A stretch of 8,472 nt of DNA from Desulfuromonadaceae bacterium (GCA_027065245.1 JAMOOS010000233.1:1-8472), one strand, 5' to 3'. Shown: positions 1 to 6,111, counted from the first letter of the stretch. A program made the numbers and translations. The notes: a model not told the origin generated them from the letters alone.

Positions 1-1321
1 GATCCAGCACCGCCAACGCCAGCGCCCCACCCTCAGCCGGATCGGTACCGGTTCCCGCCTCGTCGAGCAATACCAGCGAATCGCCATCGGCCCAGCGCAA
101 AATCTTGCGGATACGCGCCAGATGGCCGGAAAAAGTGGACAGGTTCTCCTCGATGCTCTGCTCGTCGCCGATGTCGGCAAATATCTTTTTAAACAGGTAC
201 ACCCGGCTGCCCGACGCACACGGAATCGGCACCCCGGCCGACACCATGAGAAACAGCAACCCTACCGTCTTCAGCGCCACCGTTTTGCCACCGGTATTGG
301 GACCGCTGATAATAAGAGTGTCGTGCTTTTTCCCCAGACGCAGATCCACCGGCACCGCCGCCTGCTCCCGTCTGCTGCCGTCACTGTTGAGCAGCAACAG
401 CGGATGCCGCGCCTGCACCAGCTCCAGTTGGCGCTTATCGGTAAGCTGCGGCGCACAACCGCCGGTAAGACGGGCAAAGCGCGCCACGGCAGAGTACATA
501 TCCAGCCGCGCCAGCAACTTTTGATTGGCAGCCAAAGCATCACGCTGCGCCCCCACCTGCGCCGCCAGTTGCAACAGAATACGCTCAATCTCCCGCTGCT
601 GCTCACGCACCACCGCCTGCAATTCGTTGTTATGCTCCAGCACCTGTTCCGGCTCGACAAACAGCGTCTGTCCACTGGAAGACTCGTCGTGCACCAATCC
701 CTTGACACTGCCGCGATGATCGGCACGCACCGGCACCACATAACGGCCATTGCGCTCGGTGACGATATCGTCTTGGAACACTCCGTCCAGCGCCGCGCTG
801 GTCAGCATCCGCTCCAGAGCACGGCGGATACGCACGCGCAGGGTCTTCTCCTGGCTGCGCAAATCAGCCAGCTGCCACGACGCGTTATCGTTTATCTCTC
901 CCCCCGGCGCGATACAGTGGCGGATATGGTCGCGCAGCTGCGGCAATAACTGCAACTGCTCCACCAGCCGCGCCAGCCGGGGCGACAATTCCTCGCTACC
1001 GAACCAGCTGCGGCAATCACGCGCCGCGTCCAGACTGTCGGCCACCTGCAGCAACGCCGCCGCCGACAACCACGCCCCGGCCACCGCCGCCTGCTCCAGA
1101 ATGTCGCCAAGCTCACAGCTACCCCCCAGCGGCGGCGCGCCTTTCTCCTCCAGCAACGTCTGCGCTTCGCCGACATATTCCAGCACGGCGGCAACTTCAC
1201 GGCGCTGGCGCAACGGTCGCAGCGCGGCGGTCAACTCCCGCCCCGGCGCTGTAACGGTAAAGCGGCACAACAGCTCAACAACCTTGGTGAACTCCAGCAC
1301 CTGCAAGGTCTGTTCAAGCAT
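1..1321 (-). CDS. mutS2: Endonuclease MutS2, N-terminal 440 residues (3' end outside window)
   Basis: MutS2 is a MutS-related ATPase without the mismatch-recognition domain. Family members suppress recombination or, in Bacillus, act on collided ribosomes, with a C-terminal Smr nuclease domain that would lie beyond this window. The visible part starts MLEQTLQVLEFTKVVELL, has the core and clamp region with TERNGRYVVPVR and SSGQTLFVEP (about 185-225), a helical region rich in Glu, Gln and Arg near 230-260, and the ATPase domain: Walker A GPNTGGKT (340-347), the STFSGH stretch, and Walker B LVLLDEAGTGTDP (416-428) with D420 and E421. No frameshift is seen in 440 codons. The ATG at 1321 is the first possible one, since an in-frame stop lies four codons upstream; its ribosome binding site (GGATGG, 12 bases away) is weak. 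It is the third gene of the yqeY-cvpA-mutS2 block. Confidence 0.96.
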   Translation of the reverse strand, partial: MLEQTLQVLEFTKVVELLCRFTVTAPGRELTAALRPLRQRREVAAVLEYVGEAQTLLEEKGAPPLGGSCELGDILEQAAVAGAWLSAAALLQVADSLDAARDCRSWFGSEELSPRLARLVEQLQLLPQLRDHIRHCIAPGGEINDNASWQLADLRSQEKTLRVRIRRALERMLTSAALDGVFQDDIVTERNGRYVVPVRADHRGSVKGLVHDESSSGQTLFVEPEQVLEHNNELQAVVREQQREIERILLQLAAQVGAQRDALAANQKLLARLDMYSAVARFARLTGGCAPQLTDKRQLELVQARHPLLLLNSDGSRREQAAVPVDLRLGKKHDTLIISGPNTGGKTVALKTVGLLFLMVSAGVPIPCASGSRVYLFKKIFADIGDEQSIEENLSTFSGHLARIRKILRWADGDSLVLLDEAGTGTDPAEGGALALAVLD

Positions 1322-1341
1322 ATCAGGCAGTTACCATCCGT

Positions 1342-1833
1342 TTACGCCATCTTGTTGAGCAAATCCACGCTGTGCTTCACCAGCGCCCCGCCCAACTGCA
1401 CAAACGGCGGTCGTAATTGCGACTGCTTGAACAGCGGCCTGGCCATATCGGGCAAACGCGCGTTAGACAGGCCATACAGCACCAGCGCCAGCACCAGCGT
1501 TCCCTGCAACAGACTGAACAACGCCCCGATAACACGGTTGAGCCCACCCAGAAACACCAGTTTGATAAAGCGGGACAGCACGATGCCGATAACCGAAAAC
1601 AGCACCATGGTAAGGGAAAACAGCAGGATAAGCACTATCACCACACATATCTGCTGCGGCAGCGGCGTAACAGCCGCCAGCTTGCCGGCAATCGGCAGAT
1701 AGAAACGAAACGCCACCACCGCCGCTGCCACCAGTCCCAACAATGAGCACACCTCCTTAACCAGACCGCGCACAGCCCCCTTGGCGGCAAATAGAGCCAG
1801 CATCACCAATATTCCGATATCCAGTGCGTTCAT
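1342..1833 (-). CDS. cvpA: CvpA family inner-membrane protein
   Basis: A 163-residue integral membrane protein of the CvpA family (named from colicin V production; the biochemical role remains unclear, with envelope-stress or transport roles suggested in some bacteria). Four hydrophobic segments are visible at about residues 4-23, 28-47, 62-86 and 99-122, separated by short loops with basic residues (KGAVRGLVKE, SRFIKLV). These are followed by a C-terminal cytoplasmic-looking tail rich in basic and polar residues. The N-terminal motif NALDIGILVMLALFAAKGAVRGLVKE matches the family start (positions 2-27). GGGGA six bases before the ATG at 1833 supports this start. It lies 26 bp after yqeY and 20 bp before mutS2, probably on the same transcript. 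The family assignment is good; the gene symbol is applied by family only. Confidence 0.88.
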   Translation of the reverse strand: MNALDIGILVMLALFAAKGAVRGLVKEVCSLLGLVAAAVVAFRFYLPIAGKLAAVTPLPQQICVVIVLILLFSLTMVLFSVIGIVLSRFIKLVFLGGLNRVIGALFSLLQGTLVLALVLYGLSNARLPDMARPLFKQSQLRPPFVQLGGALVKHSVDLLNKMA

Positions 1834-1859
1834 CGTTGTTCCCCGTTAGGTAGAGTAAA

Positions 1860-2306
1860 TTACGCCGACAGACAGCTTTTAACCATTTCGCTCACCACCC
1901 GGCCATCGGCGCGGCCGGTGGTTTGCGCGGTAACCTTTTTCATCACCTTGCCCATATCCTTCATGGATGTCGCGCCCAGCTCGGCAATGGTATCTTCCAC
2001 CAATTGACGCAATTCCTGCTCACTGAGCTGCTGCGGCAGAAACTCCTGCAATACGGTAATTTCAAATTCCTCTTTTTCCGCTAGGTCAATCCGCTCGTTA
2101 TCTCGATACATCTGCGCCGATTCGCGCCGCTGTTTTACCAGCGTAGCCATCACCGCAATCACTCCGGCATCGTCAAGGGTGGTTTTTTTGTCTATTTCGC
2201 TGTTTTTTATCGCCGAACGCACCATGCGTATTACACTCAGGCGCGCGGCATCCTTGGCTTTCATGGCTGTTTTCATCGCCTCGGTAAGGCGTTGTTTGAT
2301 GTCCAT
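1860..2306 (-). CDS. yqeY: GatB/YqeY domain protein
   Basis: A 148-residue cytoplasmic protein of the YqeY family, related to the C-terminal tRNA-binding part of GatB, the tRNA-dependent amidotransferase subunit. Its precise role is not established; association with charged tRNA or its amidation is the usual inference from the fold. The sequence is typical from the start: MDIKQRLTEAMKTAMKAKD, then LSVIRMVRSAIKNSEID (23-39), the helical KQRRESAQMY (58-67), FLPQQLSEQEL (89-99) and the C-terminal glycine-rich DMGKVMKKV...GRADGRVVSEMVK. The start at 2306 has AGGAGA eight bases upstream. It opens the second block, is preceded by the repeat array, and its TAA stop is 26 bp before cvpA. Related genomes often place rpsU upstream of yqeY; here hisIE and the repeats take that position. 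Confidence 0.93.
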   Translation of the reverse strand: MDIKQRLTEAMKTAMKAKDAARLSVIRMVRSAIKNSEIDKKTTLDDAGVIAVMATLVKQRRESAQMYRDNERIDLAEKEEFEITVLQEFLPQQLSEQELRQLVEDTIAELGATSMKDMGKVMKKVTAQTTGRADGRVVSEMVKSCLSA

Positions 2307-2338
2307 TGACTGTTCTCCTGTCTCCTATGCAAAATACC

Positions 2339-2397
2339 CCGGACGCCATCCGTCAAATGGGTAAGTTCGGGCCGGGCCGACGCCTAAAATCATCACC
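2339..2397. repeat. Degenerate, internally deleted copy of the 124-bp repeat
   Basis: The block next to yqeY matches the unit in two pieces. The head CCGGACGCCATCC (2338-2350) resembles ACCGGCGCCATCC of the unit, and the tail from AAATGG through GGGCCGGGCCGACGCCT to CATCACC (about 2355-2397) resembles the unit's last 40 bases, in the correct order and about 125 bp from the matching part of copy A. The central hairpin is missing. I read it as an older copy that lost its middle; the alignment is by eye and the head match is the weaker part. Confidence 0.55.
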
Positions 2398-2410
2398 ATT
2401 AGGACCGGCA

Positions 2411-2468
2411 CCATCCATGTAGCGGGTGTCTGTCGCCCGGACGGCGACAGTCAAGCTCCCATGGACGG
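2411..2468. repeat. Two-part hairpin in repeat copy A
   Basis: This has the same layout as in copy B: CCATCCATG (2411-2419) with CATGGACGG (2460-2468) outside and CTGTCGCC (2430-2437) / GGCGACAG (2443-2450) inside. The single change in the outer arm gives a G-U pair in a minus-strand transcript but an A-C mismatch in a plus-strand one. Confidence 0.75.
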
Positions 2469-2534
2469 GTTTACGCGGCCCGCGAAATGGATGGGGCCGG
2501 GCCGATGCCTAGCCAATCACCTCCAGGACCGGCG

Positions 2535-2592
2535 CCATCCATGCAGCGGGTGTCTGTCGCCCGGACGGCGACAGTCAAGCTCCCATGGATGG
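2535..2592. repeat. Two-part hairpin in repeat copy B
   Basis: Outer arms CCATCCATG (2535-2543) and CATGGATGG (2584-2592) pair over 9 bp. An AGC/GCT step (2545-2547 with 2579-2581) and an internal loop lead to an inner 8-bp stem CTGTCGCC (2554-2561) / GGCGACAG (2567-2574) closed by a five-base loop. As RNA from either strand this would be a stable stem of about 20 pairs. Confidence 0.8.
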
Positions 2593-2656
2593 GTTTACGC
2601 GGCCCGCGAAATGGATGGGGCCGGGCCGATGCCTAGCCAATCACCAGCACCTGTAT

Positions 2657-3349
2657 TTACTGTTTGCGCGACTGTTTTTCCTCTATCCCCGACATGCCGA
2701 AACGACGCCGCAGTTCAGCGTAAATCCGCTCCGGCGGCAAATCGTAGTAGCCAAGCAACACCAGCGTATGAAAAAACAGGTCAGCCACCTCGTAAACCAC
2801 CTCGTCGCGGTCGCCCCCCTTGCCAGCCACGGCGGTTTCAGTGGCCTCCTCGCCGATTTTACTCAGAATCTTGTCCAGCCCCTTGGTAAACAGCGAGTGA
2901 ACATACGACTTTTCACTCGGATTGCGGCGCCGATCCTGAATAACGTGATACACGGCATCGAGAATATCCTGCTGAGCGTAAGCTGCGGCAGTAGCGCCGT
3001 CCACCTCGCCATCGCAGCGCAACTCGTCGCCATCAGCCACGGTAAAAAAACACGAACGTCGCCCGGTATGACAGGCCGCGCCACGCTGCTCCACCTTGAT
3101 CAGCAGGGTATCACCATCGCAATCGTAACGAATCTCGCGCACCTGCTGAGTATTACCTGACGATTCCCCCTTCATCCACTGTTTGCCGCGCGAGCGACTG
3201 TAATAATGCACCTTGCCGGTACGCAGGGTGTTCTCCAGCGCCGTGGCGTTCATATATGCCAGCATCAGCACCTCGCCATTGGCGGCATCCTGGGTAATAC
3301 AGGGGATCAAGCCATCTTTATCGAATTTAAGTTGCTCCAGCAGACTCAT
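2657..3349 (-). CDS. hisIE: Bifunctional phosphoribosyl-AMP cyclohydrolase / phosphoribosyl-ATP pyrophosphatase
   Basis: This 230-residue fusion performs steps 2 and 3 of the pathway: the C-terminal HisE domain cuts PR-ATP to PR-AMP, and the N-terminal HisI domain opens the purine ring to give ProFAR. HisI (about 1-115) shows HYYSRSRGKQWMKGESSG (48-65), then DCDGD (76-80) and ACHTGRRSCFF (92-102); D76, D78 and D80 with C77, C93 and C100 are the expected Mg and Zn ligands. HisE (about 125-215) shows the MazG-like EEATE (167-171) and EVAD (187-190) metal-binding motifs after SYVHSLFTKGLDKIL. Two adjacent ATGs occur at 3352 and 3349. I chose the second because the GGAG at 3355-3358 is five bases from it but only two from the first. 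This is the last his gene; its TAA stop lies 11 bp from the repeat array. Confidence 0.96.
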   Translation of the reverse strand: MSLLEQLKFDKDGLIPCITQDAANGEVLMLAYMNATALENTLRTGKVHYYSRSRGKQWMKGESSGNTQQVREIRYDCDGDTLLIKVEQRGAACHTGRRSCFFTVADGDELRCDGEVDGATAAAYAQQDILDAVYHVIQDRRRNPSEKSYVHSLFTKGLDKILSKIGEEATETAVAGKGGDRDEVVYEVADLFFHTLVLLGYYDLPPERIYAELRRRFGMSGIEEKQSRKQ

Positions 3350-3354
3350 CATTG

Positions 3355-3358
3355 CTCC
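3355..3358 (-). promoter_or_regulatory. Ribosome binding site deciding the hisIE start
   Basis: GGAG on the minus strand precedes two tandem ATG codons. The spacing is two bases to the ATG at 3352 and five bases to the ATG at 3349, and only the latter is in the normal range. The choice changes the protein by one methionine. Confidence 0.6.
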
Positions 3359-3368
3359 GTATCAAACG

Positions 3369-4136
3369 CTATAACCGCACCGGTACGCCGTGCTCACGCA
3401 GGTAGCGCTTGCACTCACCGATGGTATACTCACGAAAATGAAAAATACTCGCCGCCAGGGCGGCACTGGCGCCGCCGACGGTAAGACCATCCTTGATATG
3501 CTCCAGATTGCCCACGCCGCCGGAGGCAATTACCGGGATGGTCACCGCATCGCTTACAGCGCGGGTAAGCGCCAAATCGTAACCGTCCTTGGCGCCATCA
3601 CAGTCCATGGAGGTAAGCAGAATCTCCCCGGCACCGTAATTTTGCATCCTGACCGCCCACTCCACCACATCGATACCGGTGGCGTTGCGACCGCCATGGG
3701 TGTACACATCCCAGCGTTGCGGCGCACTGTCGGGCACCCGGCGGGCATCGATGGCCACCACGATACACTGACTGCCAAAACGCTGCGCCGCCTCGCGGAC
3801 AAACTCCGGTCGATGCACAGCGGCAGTGTTGATACTTACCTTATCGGCACCAGCGTTGAGAAGATTACGGATATCGGCAACCTCACGCACCCCACCACCT
3901 ACGGTAAGGGGCATGAACACCTGCTCAGCGGTGCGCCGCACCACATCGAGAATAATGCCGCGCTCATCGCTGGAAGCGGTAATATCGAGAAACGTCAGTT
4001 CGTCGGCGCCCTGGGCGTCATAGGCGATGGCGGCCTCCACCGGATCACCGGCGTCGACCAGATCGACAAACTGCACCCCCTTGACCACCCGCCCCCCTTT
4101 GACATCGAGACAGGGGATAATCCGCCGTGTCAGCAT
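3369..4136 (-). CDS. hisF: Imidazole glycerol phosphate synthase, cyclase subunit
   Basis: HisF takes ammonia from HisH and PRFAR from HisA and yields imidazoleglycerol phosphate plus AICAR, which returns to purine synthesis. The protein is 255 residues starting MLTRRIIPCLDV. Catalytic D11 and D130 fall at exactly the positions numbered in Thermotoga HisF, and K19 of the ammonia gate region is present. The phosphate-site signatures VGGGVRE (79-85), TSMDCDG (175-181) and ASGGVG (204-209) are intact. The open frame continues about 106 codons upstream, but that stretch is hisA read out of frame. The start at 4136 is supported by homology, by AAAGGGGTG just upstream within the end of hisA, and by a 2-bp gap that suggests translational coupling. 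hisIE follows after about 19 bp. Stop codon is TAG. Confidence 0.98.
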   Translation of the reverse strand: MLTRRIIPCLDVKGGRVVKGVQFVDLVDAGDPVEAAIAYDAQGADELTFLDITASSDERGIILDVVRRTAEQVFMPLTVGGGVREVADIRNLLNAGADKVSINTAAVHRPEFVREAAQRFGSQCIVVAIDARRVPDSAPQRWDVYTHGGRNATGIDVVEWAVRMQNYGAGEILLTSMDCDGAKDGYDLALTRAVSDAVTIPVIASGGVGNLEHIKDGLTVGGASAALAASIFHFREYTIGECKRYLREHGVPVRL

Positions 4137-4138
4137 CG

Positions 4139-4870
4139 CTAACACCCCTTTCTGGTCAGCGCCACCGCCTCGGCCAAATCGAGAGCGCCACTGTAGATGG
4201 CCTTGCCGGTGATAACGCCGCATACGCCGCTGTCCTCGATGGCCAGCAGATTGCGGATATCGTCCAGGCTGGAAACTCCGCCGGACGCAATTACCGGAAT
4301 GGCGATGGCCTCGGCCAGAGCACGGGTTTCGGCAATGTTGGGTCCAGCCATCATGCCGTCGCGGGCGATATCGGTATAAATGATGGCGGCCACGCCGCAA
4401 TCCTCCAGTTCCAGCGCCAAATCGATGGCACGCTTCTGGGTAACATCGGCCCAACCGCGCACCGCTACCATGCCGTTACTGGCGTCGATCCCCACCACAA
4501 TCTGACCGGGAAACGCCTTGCACGCCTCAGCGACAAAAGCCGGATTTTCCTTGGCCACGGTACCTAGGATCACCCGCCCCACCCCCATGCCAAGGTAGGC
4601 CTCGATGGTAGCCATGTCGCGGATACCGCCGCCAAGCTCGGTGGGAATATCCAGCGCCGCCACAATCGCCTCGATGGCGGCGCGATTTTTCGGTTCGCCG
4701 GCAAAAGCGCCGTCGAGATCGACAATGTGCAGCAGCTCACCGCCCTGCTGCTGCCAGATGAGCGCCTGCGCCGCCGGATCGTCGGAATAGACGGTATCAC
4801 GCTCCATCAGCCCCTGCTCCAGACGCACACAGGCACCGTTTTTAAGATCTATAGCCGGAATTACAATCAT
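4139..4870 (-). CDS. hisA: Phosphoribosylformimino-AICAR-phosphate isomerase (ProFAR isomerase)
   Basis: HisA catalyses the Amadori rearrangement of ProFAR to PRFAR, the substrate of HisF. It is a 243-residue (beta/alpha)8 barrel of normal length. The acid-base pair is visible: D8 in IPAIDL at the end of strand 1 and D129 in VVGIDAS at the end of strand 5. Phosphate-binding glycines are in ELGGGIRD (78-85) and in ASGGVSS (195-201); YTDIARDG (165-172) is typical of HisA and differs from the TSMDCDG seen at the equivalent site in HisF. The start at 4870 is 3 bp after the hisH stop, with GGAGAG about nine bases upstream inside hisH. The stop (TAG) lies 2 bp before hisF. HisA and HisF are ancient paralogues with twofold internal symmetry and remain adjacent here. 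Confidence 0.97.
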   Translation of the reverse strand: MIVIPAIDLKNGACVRLEQGLMERDTVYSDDPAAQALIWQQQGGELLHIVDLDGAFAGEPKNRAAIEAIVAALDIPTELGGGIRDMATIEAYLGMGVGRVILGTVAKENPAFVAEACKAFPGQIVVGIDASNGMVAVRGWADVTQKRAIDLALELEDCGVAAIIYTDIARDGMMAGPNIAETRALAEAIAIPVIASGGVSSLDDIRNLLAIEDSGVCGVITGKAIYSGALDLAEAVALTRKGC

Positions 4871-4873
4871 TTT

Positions 4874-5500
4874 TTACAGCTCTCCAAAATTCTTCAGCAT
4901 GGTCAACCCCACCTTCTGGCTTTTTTCAGGATGGAACTGGGTCGCCATCACGTTATCCTTAACCACCGCGCAGCAGAACTCGCCGCCGTAATCACAGCGT
5001 GCCGCCACCACCGCCGTGTCATCCGGCACCACATGGTAAGAGTGGACAAAATAGACGTAACTGTCCTGCTCCACCCCGGCAAACAGTGGCGCGTCATTGT
5101 GACGGATGCTGTTCCAGCCCATGTGCGGCACCTTGAGCTGCTCTCCCGCCGCGTTGCGCATGTCAGCAGGGAAACGCACCACCCGGCCGGAAATAATATC
5201 CAGTCCGGCGTGACTGCCAAACTCCTCGCTCACACTCATCAACAGTTGCAAACCCAGGCAGATGCCGAGAAACGGCCTGCCAGCGGCAACCACGGCGGCA
5301 ACAGGCTCGATAAAGCCGCCGCTGCGCAGGTTATCCATACAATCACGAAACGCCCCCACGCCGGGCAGTACCAGCCGGTTGGCGCGCGCCACCACGGCGG
5401 GATCGGCGCTGACCTCGGCGCTGCAACCGACCTTTTCAAAGCCTTTCTGCACACTGCGCAGATTGCCCATGCCGTAATCGATAATGGTAACGTCACTCAT
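4874..5500 (-). CDS. hisH: Imidazole glycerol phosphate synthase, glutamine amidotransferase subunit
   Basis: HisH hydrolyses glutamine and passes ammonia through a channel to its partner HisF, which uses it to close the imidazole ring. The 208-residue protein is a class I (triad) glutaminase. Its parts are IIDYGMGNLRS at the N-terminus, the oxyanion-strand PGVGAF (46-51), the nucleophile elbow GICLGLQLL with C81 (79-87), and the catalytic H190 and E192 in QFHPEKSQ; the triad C81-H190-E192 is complete. VPHMGWN (124-130) and YFVHSYH (150-156) are further family signatures. The ATG at 5500 has only a weak GGAA upstream, and the 5-bp gap to hisB suggests translational coupling. hisA follows after 3 bp and hisF after hisA, so both IGP synthase subunits are made from the same transcript. 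Confidence 0.97.
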   Translation of the reverse strand: MSDVTIIDYGMGNLRSVQKGFEKVGCSAEVSADPAVVARANRLVLPGVGAFRDCMDNLRSGGFIEPVAAVVAAGRPFLGICLGLQLLMSVSEEFGSHAGLDIISGRVVRFPADMRNAAGEQLKVPHMGWNSIRHNDAPLFAGVEQDSYVYFVHSYHVVPDDTAVVAARCDYGGEFCCAVVKDNVMATQFHPEKSQKVGLTMLKNFGEL

Positions 5501-5505
5501 GTTTT

Positions 5506-6096
5506 CTATTCCAGTTTTCCCTTGGTGGACATCACCCCGGCAACCCGCGCGTCAACAGCGGTGGCTTCATCCAGAGCGCGGCCAAACCCCTTGAACAGCG
5601 CCTCAATAATATGGTGGCTGTTGCTGCCGTAGGCAAGATTCACATGCAGATTCACCCCGGCATGGTTACAGAAGGCGGTAAAAAACTCCTCCACCAGCTC
5701 GGTATCGAAATTTCCCACCTTGGCGGTAGGAATAGCCACGTTGTAGACCAGATGGGGCCGACCGGAAAAATCGAGCACCACTTCGGCCAGAGCCTCGTGC
5801 ATAGGCATGGTGCAGCGACCGTAACGGCGCAGCCCCTGTTTATCGCCCAGCGCCTGTTTAAACGCCTCCCCCAGGCAGATGCCGACATCCTCCACCGTGT
5901 GGTGGTCGTCGATTTCAACATCGCCGCTGGCACTGATGGAAAGATTAAAAAATCCGTGCTTTTTCAATAGAATAAGCATGTGATCCATAAACGGCACCGC
6001 AGTGGATATCTCCCCCGTGCCGTCGCCGTCGATCTCCAGGCTCAGTTCAATGCTGGTTTCGGCGGTGGTGCGTTTTATGGTAGCGCTGCGTGACAT
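5506..6096 (-). CDS. hisB: Imidazoleglycerol-phosphate dehydratase (monofunctional)
   Basis: HisB (IGPD) removes water from imidazoleglycerol phosphate to give imidazole acetol phosphate, using manganese bound by histidine clusters. The protein is 196 residues, the size of the dehydratase alone. It begins directly with the IGPD fold (SATIKRTTAETSIEL) and lacks the N-terminal HAD phosphatase domain of the bifunctional enterobacterial HisB, so it cannot supply histinol-phosphate phosphatase activity. Metal-site motifs are FMDHM (36-40), DHHTVED (64-70) and SHHIIEALFKGFGRAL (160-175), the internally duplicated HHxxE pattern typical of the family. The start at 6096 is set by a strong GGAGGGGG at 6104-6111, seven bases upstream. 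hisH follows after 5 bp. Stop codon is TAG. Confidence 0.97.
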   Translation of the reverse strand: MSRSATIKRTTAETSIELSLEIDGDGTGEISTAVPFMDHMLILLKKHGFFNLSISASGDVEIDDHHTVEDVGICLGEAFKQALGDKQGLRRYGRCTMPMHEALAEVVLDFSGRPHLVYNVAIPTAKVGNFDTELVEEFFTAFCNHAGVNLHVNLAYGSNSHHIIEALFKGFGRALDEATAVDARVAGVMSTKGKLE

Positions 6097-6103
6097 AGTT
6101 TAT

Positions 6104-6111
6104 CCCCCTCC
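6104..6111 (-). promoter_or_regulatory. Strong ribosome binding site of hisB
   Basis: GGAGGGGG on the minus strand sits seven bases before the hisB ATG, in the 16-bp gap after the hisD stop. It is the most purine-rich site in the operon and supports the start at 6096. Confidence 0.65.

Larger units (their letters stand above)
2401..2645. repeat. Tandem palindromic intergenic repeat, two copies, period 124 bp
   Basis: Copy A (2401-2521) and copy B (2525-2645) are 121 bp long and differ at three positions only: unit positions 10 (a/g), 20 (t/c) and 66 (c/t). Each copy contains, in order, CCATCCATG, an 8-bp inverted repeat CTGTCGCC/GGCGACAG around the loop CGGAC, CATGGATGG (CATGGACGG in copy A), the small palindrome CGCGGCCCGCG, a second ATGGATGG, and a GC-rich tail ending in CCAATCACC. 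The period of 124 is not a multiple of three, so the unit cannot encode a repeated peptide in one frame, and the neighbouring genes do not extend into it. The family is not one I recognise. It resembles REP/BIME-like or MITE-like intergenic palindromes in general design only. Confidence 0.9.
2307..2656. other. Non-coding spacer between the his operon and the yqeY block
   Basis: This is the only long gap between genes in the window, about 350 bp between the hisIE stop and the yqeY start. About 300 bp of it is made of two full copies and one decayed copy of a palindromic repeat, described separately. The remaining bases next to yqeY hold its ribosome binding site (AGGAGA, eight bases before the ATG, with a second GGAGA just upstream). 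A yqeY promoter would be expected here, but I find no convincing -35/-10 pair. No hairpin in the region is followed by a run of T on the transcribed strand, so there is no classical intrinsic terminator. No T-box, leader peptide or attenuator pattern was seen. Confidence 0.7.

Noticed and set aside
105..1358. Overlapping plus-strand open frames opposite mutS2, up to 275 codons
   Set aside because: The minus strand encodes a continuous, recognisable MutS2 with Walker A and B. The plus-strand frames have low-complexity Arg/Ser/His-rich translations typical of antisense shadows in GC-rich DNA.
2331..2356. Possible yqeY promoter, TTGACG (2351-2356) and TATTTT (2331-2336) on the minus strand
   Set aside because: The spacing is 14 bases, too short for a standard sigma-70 promoter, and no better -10 is found at 16-18 bases.
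2517..2525. Perfect Shine-Dalgarno-like GGAGGTGAT on the minus strand at the copy A/B junction
   Set aside because: The nearest possible starts give only short frames closed by stops (TAG within a few codons, or TGA inside the next hairpin). Copy B and the degenerate copy lack the match, so it looks like a chance product of the junction.
2535..2592. Repeat hairpins as intrinsic terminators
   Set aside because: No T-tract follows the stems on the transcribed strand.
2401..2645. CRISPR array or integron attC sites
   Set aside because: The repeats are long, directly abutting and without variable spacers. The attC core sites (GTTRRRY/RYYYAAC) are absent and there is no cas or integrase gene nearby.
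2461..3160. Plus-strand open frames of 142 and 191 codons starting inside the repeat copies
   Set aside because: Both start with the same repeat-derived peptide and then run antisense into hisIE. The 124-bp period shifts the frame between copies, and there is no ribosome binding site or family resemblance.
4137..4454. 106-codon N-terminal extension of hisF
   Set aside because: It is hisA read in another frame. HisF homology starts exactly at MLTRRIIPCLDV, with a ribosome binding site upstream.
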